Source: Granulicella mallensis
GTDB taxonomy: Bacteria > Acidobacteriota > Terriglobia > Terriglobales > Acidobacteriaceae
Direction: 5' to 3'
DNA: 35,734 nt
Assembly: GCF_014203225.1 (NCBI RefSeq)
Contig: NZ_JACHIO010000035.1
Span: forward strand, 1-35,734
Positions 10,178 through 18,340 of the stretch are shown here, in pieces. How positions within the stretch are numbered: the first letter of the stretch is position 1; each line of letters begins with the position of its first letter. Both the position numbers and the translations under genes were made by a program. A model generated the notes under the pieces. That model was not told the origin of the DNA and did not search any database. It worked only from the letters and a program-made list of their open reading frames with translations.

Positions 10178-11197
10178 TTACAGCGTCTTCGTTTTGAGCC
10201 AGGAACGGATGGCTTCAGTCGCTTCTGCCTTGCGTTCGAGAGGCAGCCAGTGGCCTGAAGGCAGACTGGTCACGGTCAAGTCCTGACACGCGCTGCGCAT
10301 TGGCTCGCCGAAACGGTTAGGGGTGATATCGCAGAGGCCGTCGAAATTGCCATTGATAAACAACACTGGCTGGCGCAGCCTGCCACCATCCGGTGCCTCG
10401 TGCGCATAGGCGATATTGGCGCTATCGTTCAAATACCAGGAGTTTCCGGGCCGGAAGCCAGTCATGCGGAAGGCTTCAAGCAGACTGTCAAAATCAACGG
10501 AAGGCCAGAGCGCGGCGTCAGGCTGCACGGTTGGAGCACGATGCGCCGATCCGAACCATCCACCATTGCGCGTAATGAGCGCCGACCTGTACACCTTACC
10601 TGCGGATTCGGGGTTGCCGCTGCGGTAGATCGCCGCGAGGCTCGCCGGGATGTCAGCATCGAAGTCGGTGACCGTCTGCTCGAAGTGGGTCAGATAAAAG
10701 CGGTAGTAGTCCCACTGTCCGTCCGGATACTGATCGACGGGATAGAGCTCACGGTCGATGAGCGGCAGGTGATTGGGTAACGCGAAGGCGTCCGGGATAT
10801 AAGGAACAGAGATGAAGACAACGCCGCGGCTCCGCTCGGCGTGATGTGCAGCCAGCGCACCGACAACGGGACTTCCGAGGTCATGCCCAATCCAGATGGC
10901 TGGGCTTCCGCCAAGATGGTCATGCAGTTCGACCATATCGTCGACGATCTCTTTCAGGGCATAGGCGTCCGAGTGGGCAGGCGCCGACGAACCACCATAG
11001 CCGCGCATATCCGGCGCAATGCAGTGCCAGCCTTCAGAGGCGAAGGCCTCCATCGGCGCGCGCCAGAAAAGGCCAATTTCGGGCCAGCCGTGAAGGAAGA
11101 TCATTAGTGGACCACTGGCAGGTCCAGCCTGCCAATAATGCGTTGTATGACGTCGTGAACTGAAAGTGGTGTCCGTAAGTGGGAAGGATGTTGCCAT
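10178..11197 (-). CDS. Epoxide-hydrolase-like alpha/beta hydrolase
   Basis: This 339-residue protein has the alpha/beta-hydrolase layout: oxyanion loop FLHGWPE (about residues 35-40), APDMRGYGGSSAP, nucleophile elbow WIGHDLGSP with Asp106, and a C-terminal catalytic His in SGHWLPLE. An Asp nucleophile with HGWP is typical of soluble epoxide hydrolases and haloalkane dehalogenases. No signal peptide is seen, so it is cytosolic. AAGGAG precedes the ATG. The gene follows the similar hydrolase at 11208-12155 after only 10 bases. The pair, with the VOC gene, suggests degradation or detoxification of an organic compound. Substrate unknown. Confidence 0.92.
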   Translation of the reverse strand: MATSFPLTDTTFSSRRHTTHYWQAGPASGPLMIFLHGWPEIGLFWRAPMEAFASEGWHCIAPDMRGYGGSSAPAHSDAYALKEIVDDMVELHDHLGGSPAIWIGHDLGSPVVGALAAHHAERSRGVVFISVPYIPDAFALPNHLPLIDRELYPVDQYPDGQWDYYRFYLTHFEQTVTDFDADIPASLAAIYRSGNPESAGKVYRSALITRNGGWFGSAHRAPTVQPDAALWPSVDFDSLLEAFRMTGFRPGNSWYLNDSANIAYAHEAPDGGRLRQPVLFINGNFDGLCDITPNRFGEPMRSACQDLTVTSLPSGHWLPLERKAEATEAIRSWLKTKTL

Positions 11198-11207
11198 CGC
11201 GAGCTCC

Positions 11208-12155
11208 TTAGGCAGGGTGTACCGTGCGCAGGAACTTCACGAGCTGTTGGCTGACTTCTGCGGAGGCCTCGTGTTGTATCCAGTGGCCTACATTGTCGAG
11301 TTCGAGGCTCCCGACGAGGCCCGGAAGGCCATCGCGAAGCTTCTCAGCGGGAGGATAGAGTGCCCCTAATCCGTCGGCCTTTCCGGAGATGTAAAACGAG
11401 GGCTGGGTGATCTTCGTGCCTTTCCAGGCGGCGGACAGATCGAAATAGAGCTCGGCAGCGCGATAGTAGTTCAGCGCACCGTGAAAGCCGGTGCGTTGAA
11501 ATTCCGCCACGTTGTGAGCCAGGTAATCGGGTTCTACCCATGAGGGCAATGGCCCGGGAGCAGGACGATGAAGACTTCGTGCAGGGTCCAGAGGGTTCCA
11601 CCGTTGGTCTACTGGAGCAGAGCCCGATGCCCAATACAAGATTCCCGGAATCGTAATCGCAGCATCGGCCCAAACCTGGTCTGCTTCCGGTTTGATCTGT
11701 TCGAACATGTAGAAATCGTTTTCGTGGCCTGTTGTCCGCATTCGCTCGAAGACGCTGACATCACCACGCGGAAAGTAAGGCACGGCAAGGCAGAACACCG
11801 CTTTGAATCGATCGGGACGCATCATGGCGGCATTCCACGCATGGGTTGCACCCCAGTCGTGGCCCACGATCGCGGCGCTGGGAATCTTCAGGGCATCAAG
11901 GAGCCCGACCAGATCGCCCGCCGTGTGCAGTGGCGTGTATACGGCCGGGTCTGAGGGCGCTGAACTGCGTCCGTACCCGCGCATGTCAGGTGCAATCGCT
12001 CGATACCCTGATGATGCGACGGCGTTCATCTGTCGGCGCCACGTATACGCGGTGTCTGGAAACCCATGGCAGAAGAGCACGGCCGGACCATCCCCAAGCT
12101 CTGTCACGTGCAAGGAGATGCCATTCGAGGTGATCTGGTAGTCCTTGAGCTCCAT
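11208..12155 (-). CDS. Epoxide-hydrolase-like alpha/beta hydrolase
   Basis: This 315-residue enzyme has FCHGFPDTAYTW (oxyanion loop, about residues 28-39), APDMRGYGRSSAP, the nucleophile elbow IVGHDWGATHAW with Asp100, and the C-terminal His in NVGHWIQHE. This is the epoxide hydrolase branch of the alpha/beta-hydrolase fold. I start it at 12155, where GGAGG lies 5 bases upstream; the frame extends 8 codons further to 12179. It is the first gene of a three-gene operon. It is transcribed away from the MarR-PDZ gene over a 104-base spacer that carries a strong palindrome, so repression by that regulator is likely. It is related to but clearly distinct from its downstream neighbour. Confidence 0.93.
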   Translation of the reverse strand: MELKDYQITSNGISLHVTELGDGPAVLFCHGFPDTAYTWRRQMNAVASSGYRAIAPDMRGYGRSSAPSDPAVYTPLHTAGDLVGLLDALKIPSAAIVGHDWGATHAWNAAMMRPDRFKAVFCLAVPYFPRGDVSVFERMRTTGHENDFYMFEQIKPEADQVWADAAITIPGILYWASGSAPVDQRWNPLDPARSLHRPAPGPLPSWVEPDYLAHNVAEFQRTGFHGALNYYRAAELYFDLSAAWKGTKITQPSFYISGKADGLGALYPPAEKLRDGLPGLVGSLELDNVGHWIQHEASAEVSQQLVKFLRTVHPA

Positions 12156-12183
12156 CTGTCCTCCATTTTGTAACCTCATCCTA

Positions 12184-12217
12184 AATATTTGCTTGAACTA
12201 AAGCAAATATTGTTCAA
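12184..12217. promoter_or_regulatory. Candidate MarR operator (overlapping inverted repeats)
   Basis: AATATTTGCTT (12184-12194) and its exact complement AAGCAAATATT (12201-12211) flank a 6-base centre. A second, overlapping inverted repeat pairs TTGAAC (12193-12198) with GTTCAA (12212-12217). They lie between the divergent hydrolase operon and the MarR-PDZ gene, in AT-rich DNA where both promoters must be. This is the usual place for a MarR binding site. Function is inferred. Confidence 0.65.
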
Positions 12218-12259
12218 TCTGCTGTTGACAGAGCTAACATCGATACGGGGATATGACCT

Positions 12260-13060
12260 ATGCAGCTAGACCACGTCGATCGAGTCGTCCAACAATGGAA
12301 AGCAGAACGGCCTGAGTACGACCTTGCTCCGGTTGAGATCATCGGGCGAGCGGGACGCATCATGGAGCATGTCGACCGCGCTCTTGAAGCTAAGTTCGAA
12401 GAGTTTCAGATTTCAAGGGCCTCCTTCGACGTCCTGGCCGCACTTCGTCGAAACGGAAAACCCTACAAGCTGAACCAACGCGATCTGATGCGCGGTCTTT
12501 TCCGTACATCCGGAAGCATGAGTCTCAGAATAGATGCGCTTGAGAAGCAAGGCCTGGTGAAGCGGTCCCCTGACAGTGAAGACCGTCGCTCTGTCTTTGT
12601 CACTTTAGCTGCGAAGGGCGTGGCCCTTCTCGAAACTGTCATTCCTGCTCATCTGGAGAACGAAAGCAGCTTGGTCGCGGGACTTAATCGCGCTGAGAGG
12701 GCCCAGCTTATTGCCCTGCTGCGCAAGTGGTTGGTCAGCCTCGAAGAGGAGGTGGCTCACGGTCGCCAGCTTTATCTCGGCATGACTCTGCTGGATTCCC
12801 ATGCGTCGACGAAAATGCGGCGAGCTGTTGGCCTGCCCGATATCCCAGGCTTACTTGTCAACAAGATTGCAGCGGGCAGCCGCGCAGAAGAGCTCGGCTT
12901 CCGTAAGGGAGATCTCGTCACTTCCGTTGAGAGACAACCCGTTACGTCTCTGGGTGACCTTCGCAAGATCCTAAACCACTCAGAACCAAAGACGAAGAAG
13001 GTCCGAGTAGTTCGCGGAGTCGAAACGCTGGAATTCAGGCTTACAAGTTCCTCAATATAG
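12260..13060 (+). CDS. MarR-family regulator fused to a C-terminal PDZ domain
   Basis: This protein has 266 residues, against about 140-170 for ordinary MarR proteins. Residues about 30-165 form a MarR winged helix: VLAALRRNGKPYKLNQRDLM, then SGSMSLRIDALEKQGLVKR, then the wing DSEDRRSVFVTL. After a short linker, residues about 190-262 read as a PDZ domain: PGLLVNKIAAGSRAEELGFRKGD, then VTSLGDLRKIL and a final strand VRVVRGVETLEFRL. MarR proteins repress transcription and respond to small ligands. A PDZ domain normally binds peptide C-termini and is unusual on a cytosolic repressor. It likely controls the divergent hydrolase/hydrolase/VOC operon. Only a weak ribosome-binding site is seen, so the start is less certain than the domains. 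Confidence 0.92.
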   Translation: MQLDHVDRVVQQWKAERPEYDLAPVEIIGRAGRIMEHVDRALEAKFEEFQISRASFDVLAALRRNGKPYKLNQRDLMRGLFRTSGSMSLRIDALEKQGLVKRSPDSEDRRSVFVTLAAKGVALLETVIPAHLENESSLVAGLNRAERAQLIALLRKWLVSLEEEVAHGRQLYLGMTLLDSHASTKMRRAVGLPDIPGLLVNKIAAGSRAEELGFRKGDLVTSVERQPVTSLGDLRKILNHSEPKTKKVRVVRGVETLEFRLTSSSI

Positions 13061-13192
13061 AAAGTATCCCGAGGCTAATAGTGTTCTGCACAGCAGCGAA
13101 TGTTGCTGGCTACTGGAAAACGCGCTTCTCGTCTCCTACGTGCCGCGGACTATAAGGGAAAGTTGCAGGAACGCAAGTTCCGAAGATACGAA

Positions 13193-13280
13193 GTGAGTGG
13201 GGTCTAGATATTTTTTCGTGTCCAAACGACCGAAGCTCGAGCGTTTGAGGTGGGAAAGGTGCTGAAGGTATCGGTGAGGC
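13193..13280. repeat. Direct repeat unit 1 of a pair
   Basis: This unit matches 13421-13503 with substitutions and small indels. The shared core runs GCTCGAGCGTT-GAGGTGG-AAAGGT and then GAGGTATCGGTGAG or the close AAGGTATCGGTGAG. The two units lie about 228 bases apart. The 104-base element begins after this unit and ends where the second begins. Confidence 0.6.
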
Positions 13281-13318
13281 TTCAGACAAGGCTGGAAATC
13301 CCTGAATCATGGAATCAC

Positions 13319-13422
13319 ATGTTATCTGGGTGGTACGAACGAAGAGCGGGAGGAAGCAGGTTCGCTCGCTACGCTCGGAATGACAACCAGAAAAGCAAGA
13401 ACAAAGGCGACTGCACAAAATG
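13319..13422. repeat. Dispersed 104-base repeat, copy 1
   Basis: It aligns without gaps to 30232-30335 with 8 mismatches in 104 bases, counted by hand. The copies are about 17 kb apart in the same orientation, both in spacers. It has no coding potential. The segment contains GGTTCGCTCGCT followed by GCTCGGAATGAC. Confidence 0.8.
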
Positions 13423-13503
13423 AGTGGCCCTAAATATTTCATGCCAAAATGGCTGAGGCTCGAGCGTTCGAGGTGGAAAAGGTACCGGAGGTATCGGTGA
13501 GAT
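13421..13503. repeat. Direct repeat unit 2 of a pair
   Basis: Second unit of the duplication described at 13193-13280. It directly abuts the end of the 104-base element. Confidence 0.6.
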
Positions 13504-13738
13504 CAGAAGTCTCGGGGTCCTTCGACTGCGCAGCTCGCAAAGTGCGCGAGCCGCTACGCTCAGGATGACGATTCTGGGGGGGAGTGTGGAAAGAAGAGCG
13601 GCGTTTGTGTGCCATTTGGACGTAGTAGATGTCTCCGATCTAGTGTGGTGAATCCTTAGTTTCGTTGAAGAATGATGGTCCGTTCAGCACAGCCCGAAGC
13701 GCGTTCCCTGATGCTTCAGTATCAGGAAGACGGAGGGG

Positions 13739-13758
13739 CCGTAGCCTTTAGGCTACGG
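13739..13758. repeat. Short perfect palindrome
   Basis: Arms CCGTAGCCT and AGGCTACGG are separated by TT. A partial relative (CCGTAGCCTAAAGGC) lies at about 13974-13988. Probably a small mobile intergenic element of REP type. Confidence 0.5.
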
Positions 13759-13786
13759 AATACGGGGCTGGCAAAGATGTGGCCTT

Positions 13787-13901
13787 TAGAGCAAATCTCC
13801 TGTTACTGGGTAGTTGAATCGGGCTTGCAATACCGTTTTTCTGGGGAAAAACGGCCATAAGCGTCGTGGTTTCGCTATACACCTAGAGGAGATTTGCTCT
13901 A
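13787..13901. repeat. Long-armed inverted repeat
   Basis: Fifteen-base arms, TAGAGCAAATCTCCT at 13787-13801 and its exact complement at 13887-13901, enclose 85 bases with no gene. It could be an insertion scar, a non-autonomous element with terminal inverted repeats, or a structured RNA. Confidence 0.6.
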
Positions 13902-14013
13902 GGCCCGGGCCTTCTTTCGGCTGCGAACAAAAGGCCCGGGGCTAAAGCCCAATTCCTGCCTGGCTCTCATTCCGTAGCCTAAAGGCGATTGCCTCCCTTA
14001 CCCTCCGTCCCGC

Positions 14014-14027
14014 GACGCTAAAGCGTC
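14014..14027. repeat. Short palindrome
   Basis: GACGCT and AGCGTC arms with AA between. It is one of the palindrome cluster in this spacer. Confidence 0.4.
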
Positions 14028-14255
14028 ACGGTTTGCGCTTCGCGCCATGGGGTAACCCTGGTTCTTCAACGCACTAAGAAATCACCATATTAGGGCGTTT
14101 TCATGCATGTTCAACGCATTTCTATCGAGAGACGCGCTTGTGTTCATTTGGTTTGCCGGACAGACCTCACTGAGTGCTAAGCCCGTTCGCAATCGTTGAG
14201 CAACGTATCGACCAAAATCAGGCTGATTCGCTCTGCTCTCGGCTACACTGGCGAC

Positions 14256-15977
14256 ATGCGAAAGCTACTTCTCCTGGTCTTATTCGGACCGGCCGTATTG
14301 TCCGCCCAATCCAGTTCGCCTGCTCCTGCAAGAGCGGCTCATGCCGTGATGGATCACGATCTCACGGACGTCAGCGTGGATCGCCTGCATGAGCTCTATC
14401 GTGAACATCGCTACACGGTCACGGAGGTGGTGCAATGGCACCTCGACCGCATTGCGCGCTATAACGGCGTCTATCGGGCGGTCCAAACCGTTACCGCAAA
14501 GGCGGCGCTGACAGAAGCAGGCCGCGAAGATGTCGAGGCGAAGCAGCCCGGCTTTCGCCCAGAGCCTCTGTGGGGTGTTCCGATTGTGATCAAGGCCAAC
14601 ACCAGCATCGCCGGCCTGACGACGACGGCCGGTTGGATTGGCTACATGCTCCCTGGTCATGAGTTGGTTGCACCGCGTGATGCGCCCATCGTCGCCAGGC
14701 TGCGCAAGGCCGGAGCGATTCTGGTTGGGGTGACCAACATGCCCGACTTCGCCGCCAGCGATACCACGCGTTCTACTGCCTTCGGCCGCACAGGCAACGC
14801 CTACGATGTACGCTTTTCGCCGGGTGGGTCGTCGGGCGGGACCGTTACTGCTGTTACCTCCAACCTCGCCGTCCTTGGCAACGGCACGGACACGGGCAAC
14901 TCCATCCGCATGCCCGTGGCGACGAGTAACCTGGTCGGCATCTTCCCGACTCGCGGCCTCGTCAGCATCGCGGGCATCGCTCCGCTGGACTGGCAACTGG
15001 ATAACACGGGGCCCATCGCACGCACTGTAGCCGATGCCGCTCTGGCTCTTACCGTTCTGGCCGGCGAAGATCCCCTTGATCCGGCTACGATCGGCTCGCA
15101 GAGCAAAGCTCAACCCGGGCCCTACACGCAATATCTGAAGCCCGGTGCACTCAAAGGCAAACGTTTTGCGGTGCCTGCCTTCATCCTCGACGGAGAGACG
15201 CCGGTCTTTCAGGGCGTTTGCCCTAACGCCACACCGGAGCAGTTTGCAAAGGCGAGGAAGAATGCGTTCACTCCCTTGAAGCCGGAGACGCGCGCCGCCT
15301 TCCTGCATGCGGTCGAGGAACTCCGCGCTGCGGGGGCAACGGTGCTGATCGATTCGCAGATCCTGCCCGACAGCTTCGCCATTACCGCTTCGCACATCTG
15401 CACGCTTCCGTATCTTCGCGAGGGCACGGAGAAGTTTCTCGCAGACTTTGGACCTGCACAGTACCATTCTGCGGCTGAATATGAACATGCCGTCGGCAAG
15501 CGGCTGCCCTCCGTCATCATCGGCGGAGAAAAATCAGGACTCTTCGAATCCACGAACGTGCAGCAGGCCACGCTTGAGACCGATCCCCATGCGGGTGAAA
15601 ATTTCTTCGGCCCGCGCGACAAAGTATTCACGCTCTACGAGGGGGAGCTCGATCGCCTGCACCTGGACGGATTCGTCTATCCCGCGATCCAGATGCCACC
15701 GGTCGACGAGACCATGCCGCAGGACGGCCGCGTAAGCGAAGGGCCGCACAGCGATACGAACTGGGTCAACATGCTGGGTGTTCCGGCGATTAGTTTTCCC
15801 GCCGGATTTTATGAAGATGGCCTGCCGTTCGGCATCGAGATCAGCACACGCAAGTGGCACGACGGGGACCTGATCGGGTGGGCCTACGACTACGAACAAC
15901 ACACGCACTATCGCAGACCGCCTGTCCTGGTCGACCGCGGTCTGCTGCCGACTGCCGCCAGGCCGCTTGAGCCGTAG
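14256..15977 (+). CDS. Amidase-signature family enzyme, exported
   Basis: This 573-residue protein begins with a signal peptide (MRKLLLLVLFGPAVLSAQ). The amidase signature follows: the catalytic Lys in GVPIVIKANTS, the cis-Ser in SPGGSSGG, and the nucleophile Ser in GTDTGNSIRMP. The enzyme class cleaves amides via a Ser-cisSer-Lys triad. The canonical nucleophile motif is GTDTGGS, so the second Gly is Asn here, and the usual KPT downstream is FPT. The active site is otherwise complete. The C-terminal part (PAISFPAGF, GLPFGIEI) also matches the family. The start at 14256 places the signal peptide first; the frame opens at 14196. It stands alone, converging with the acyltransferase gene. Confidence 0.92.
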   Translation: MRKLLLLVLFGPAVLSAQSSSPAPARAAHAVMDHDLTDVSVDRLHELYREHRYTVTEVVQWHLDRIARYNGVYRAVQTVTAKAALTEAGREDVEAKQPGFRPEPLWGVPIVIKANTSIAGLTTTAGWIGYMLPGHELVAPRDAPIVARLRKAGAILVGVTNMPDFAASDTTRSTAFGRTGNAYDVRFSPGGSSGGTVTAVTSNLAVLGNGTDTGNSIRMPVATSNLVGIFPTRGLVSIAGIAPLDWQLDNTGPIARTVADAALALTVLAGEDPLDPATIGSQSKAQPGPYTQYLKPGALKGKRFAVPAFILDGETPVFQGVCPNATPEQFAKARKNAFTPLKPETRAAFLHAVEELRAAGATVLIDSQILPDSFAITASHICTLPYLREGTEKFLADFGPAQYHSAAEYEHAVGKRLPSVIIGGEKSGLFESTNVQQATLETDPHAGENFFGPRDKVFTLYEGELDRLHLDGFVYPAIQMPPVDETMPQDGRVSEGPHSDTNWVNMLGVPAISFPAGFYEDGLPFGIEISTRKWHDGDLIGWAYDYEQHTHYRRPPVLVDRGLLPTAARPLEP

Positions 15978-15986
15978 GCATAGGGA

Positions 15987-17120
15987 TCATGAGGTAGTTT
16001 TGCCAAGGAAGCGGCGGCTAAGCCATGCCCGAACAGGCTCATCATAGAGCTTCAAGCAGGCGTAGGCGATCGTGACACTCGCGATAAACAGCAGCACGCC
16101 TGCCACCGCTCCACGTCCTGCAGGAACTTTGTCCCGGACGACCCAGGCAGTGTAGATGTAGATCAGCGGATAGTGCGTGATGTACAGCGGATAAGAGATA
16201 TCCCCCAACAGCTTGGAAAGTTTGGTCTGGAAGTTTCCGCTGGTACGTTCGCCGGCACCGATCGCGACAATGAGAGGGAACAGAACGATGATGCAGAACG
16301 ACTCATAGAGTCCATTCATCCAGAGCTGGTGTGAACCGCCAATTCTGGGCATGCAGAGAGAGACGATCACCAGGAGGCTGCAGATGGCAAAGCTTCCTGG
16401 AAGGTGAATCCGCTTGCCGATACGCATCAGCAACATGCCCGCGAAGAACGGATAGAGCAGGCGTGCGAAACCAATGTGGAGCTGCTCTTTGTCGATGCTC
16501 CAACCGCCAATCACGTCACCGTTTGGACTTGCTAGGGCAAGATGGACCAGCAAAACTGCGGAGAGAAATACAAAGATGCCGAGTGCCTTGTTCGAGAGCT
16601 TGCGGATGCCGACAGCGTAGAGGATGTTCGCGATGTACTCGAAGAAGAGGGACCAGGCGGGGCCATCGAGCGGGTGCATCTCGTTCCACCCGCGGATGTC
16701 CATGGACGGAAGCAGCGGCACAAGGGTGAAGCCGACCAGCATCACGAGCAGCATCTTCCAGACGGGCGTTCCGGCGATCAGCGGAAACGCAGGCCCGGTC
16801 TGGAAATAAAAGAGGGCCGCCCCAATGATACTTCCCATGATGACCATGGGTTGCAGGCGAATCAGCCGGCGCTTATAGAAGTCCCATTGGCTCATCTTCC
16901 CCCAGCGGTCGTCGTAGGCATAGGCGACCACGAATCCGGAGAGAAGGAAAAAGAAATCGACGGCCAGATAGCCGTGGTTCAGAATCTGTTTCGAGTGATC
17001 GCCTTTGGAATAGGGCTCGAAGGTGTGGAACATCACGACGATCAAGGCGGCGACGCCACGCAAACCGTCGAGTATTTGGTAGTGGCTCTTCGTTTGGAGG
17101 GAGGCAGGGGTCCGGTTCAT
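15987..17120 (-). CDS. Acyltransferase-3 family membrane protein
   Basis: This 377-residue polytopic membrane protein opens with ILDGLRGVAALIVVMFHTF, the hallmark start of the acyltransferase-3 (OatA/OafA/NodX) family, with the conserved His in FHTF. GYLAVDFFFLLSGFVVAYAY follows. About ten hydrophobic segments are visible through to the end. Such enzymes move acetyl or other acyl groups across the membrane onto polysaccharides, lipid A, peptidoglycan or antibiotics. The acceptor is not evident. Its stop lies only 9 bases from the stop of the amidase gene, so the two genes converge. Confidence 0.9.
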   Translation of the reverse strand: MNRTPASLQTKSHYQILDGLRGVAALIVVMFHTFEPYSKGDHSKQILNHGYLAVDFFFLLSGFVVAYAYDDRWGKMSQWDFYKRRLIRLQPMVIMGSIIGAALFYFQTGPAFPLIAGTPVWKMLLVMLVGFTLVPLLPSMDIRGWNEMHPLDGPAWSLFFEYIANILYAVGIRKLSNKALGIFVFLSAVLLVHLALASPNGDVIGGWSIDKEQLHIGFARLLYPFFAGMLLMRIGKRIHLPGSFAICSLLVIVSLCMPRIGGSHQLWMNGLYESFCIIVLFPLIVAIGAGERTSGNFQTKLSKLLGDISYPLYITHYPLIYIYTAWVVRDKVPAGRGAVAGVLLFIASVTIAYACLKLYDEPVRAWLSRRFLGKTTS

Positions 17121-17206
17121 GAAGTGCCAACCATCATATAGAACGCTGCGTCAGCCTAGCCAGAAGATTGCTAAGGATGACGATTCCTGGGAAGGGTTGA
17201 AAGACC

Positions 17207-18340
17207 TTACTGGATGGGTCGGTTGCTGGTGAAGAAGTCCAGCAGACTCTGAGGTGCGTTGGGGCCGAGGCACACGTGGAGGATCTTTTCCGCCTCTGCT
17301 GCCTCGGACGCGCTGCGGGGAAAGAGGTCCTTCTCATATGCGAGGAGCGCGGCTTCGATATCACCGGGGTTGGCGGCGATGGCCTGTCCGAGTTCGGCGC
17401 CGTCGAACATGGCGAGATTGGCTCCTTCGCCAGATGGGATCATCAGGTGCGCCGCATCGCCGAGCAGCGTCACCCCGGGCACGCGGTCCCATCTGTGCTT
17501 GATCGGAAGCGCATGGAGAGTGCGAAGCACAGGGGCGGTTTCAGCGTCGGTGAGGAGCGCTGTAAGCTCCGGAGCCCAACCGTCGAATTCCTTGGCGACA
17601 CGGGCCACCGCAGCCACCGGATCGGAGAAGTCGATGCTGTCGATCCAGTCCTTTGGCTCGTTCAACGCCACGTACGTGTGCAGTACGCCGTGGGGCTCAC
17701 GGTGCGCGAGGATGCCTCTTCCCGGAGCCACCGCAAACAGCGCGCCACCGCCAACCGCTTTCGCGCTGGGCTTGTGACGGGTGTCCGCGTCGTACAGATA
17801 CGTCTCGATGAAGGACGTGCCCACGTACGCCGGTATCGCCTCGGAGAGAAGGGGACGAACTCTCGACCAGGCGCCGTCGGCACCCACGAGGAGGCCGGTC
17901 GTTACTGTTGAGCCGTCAGCAAAGGTCAGGGTGTACTGCCCGTCGCCGAGCGGAGCCGCTGCTGTGAGTTTGTGTCCCCAGCGGACCGTGCCGGCAGGAA
18001 GGGAGTTGAGCAGGATACGGCGAAGCTCTCCTCGGGGCACCTCAGGCCGGCCGCCTGTGCTGTCATCGGGCTCATCGAGCAGGACGTTGCCGTGCTTGTC
18101 GAGAATCCGCGTTGCCTGACCGCCAGGGTGGATGATCTCGAGAAATTTTTCGAAGAGGCCCGCCGCCTTGAGTGCGAGCTGCCCGTTGTGTTCGTGGATA
18201 TCGAGCATGCCTCCTTGAGCCCGGGCGGTGGCTGAGGCTTCCGCTTCGTAGATGGTCGCGGCGATACCGTGAACGTGGAGGACGCGCGCAAGCATCAAGC
18301 CTCCGAGACCGGCACCGATGATTGTGACTGAGGTCTTCAT
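17207..18340 (-). CDS. TetX-like FAD-dependent monooxygenase
   Basis: This is a 377-residue flavoprotein of the PHBH/TetX type. It has an N-terminal GAGLGGLMLARVL Rossmann motif, the block GGMLDIHEHNGQLALKAAGL, then PRGELRRILLNSLP, LLVGADGAWSRVR and TLLGDAAHLMIPSGEGANLAM. The second and third blocks closely echo the tetracycline-inactivating monooxygenase TetX as I recall it. Close substrate identity cannot be claimed. AAGGAG precedes the ATG. The start overlaps the stop of the upstream monooxygenase gene as ATGA, so translation is coupled. Both are probably repressed by the divergent TetR protein at 19969-20661. Confidence 0.9.
   Translation of the reverse strand: MKTSVTIIGAGLGGLMLARVLHVHGIAATIYEAEASATARAQGGMLDIHEHNGQLALKAAGLFEKFLEIIHPGGQATRILDKHGNVLLDEPDDSTGGRPEVPRGELRRILLNSLPAGTVRWGHKLTAAAPLGDGQYTLTFADGSTVTTGLLVGADGAWSRVRPLLSEAIPAYVGTSFIETYLYDADTRHKPSAKAVGGGALFAVAPGRGILAHREPHGVLHTYVALNEPKDWIDSIDFSDPVAAVARVAKEFDGWAPELTALLTDAETAPVLRTLHALPIKHRWDRVPGVTLLGDAAHLMIPSGEGANLAMFDGAELGQAIAANPGDIEAALLAYEKDLFPRSASEAAEAEKILHVCLGPNAPQSLLDFFTSNRPIQ

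Larger units (their letters stand above)
13061..14255. other. 1.2-kb gene-free, repeat-rich spacer
   Basis: No protein-coding gene is supported. The stretch is a mosaic: a duplicated block (13193-13280 and 13421-13503), a 104-base element also found at 30232-30335, several short perfect palindromes and a long-armed inverted repeat around 13787-13901. Short open frames in it, such as 13672-13860, run through these palindromes and look accidental. Confidence 0.7.

Noticed and set aside
13672..13860. 62-codon frame in the repeat-rich spacer
   Set aside because: It runs through the palindrome at 13739-13758 and one arm of the inverted repeat; no ribosome-binding site or recognisable protein.
13061..14255. 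CRISPR array in the repeat-rich spacer
   Set aside because: Repeats are few, diverged and irregularly spaced; no uniform repeat-spacer pattern and no cas genes.
14280..15488. Minus-strand frame of 402 codons within the amidase gene
   Set aside because: The plus strand carries the full amidase signature, so this is a shadow.
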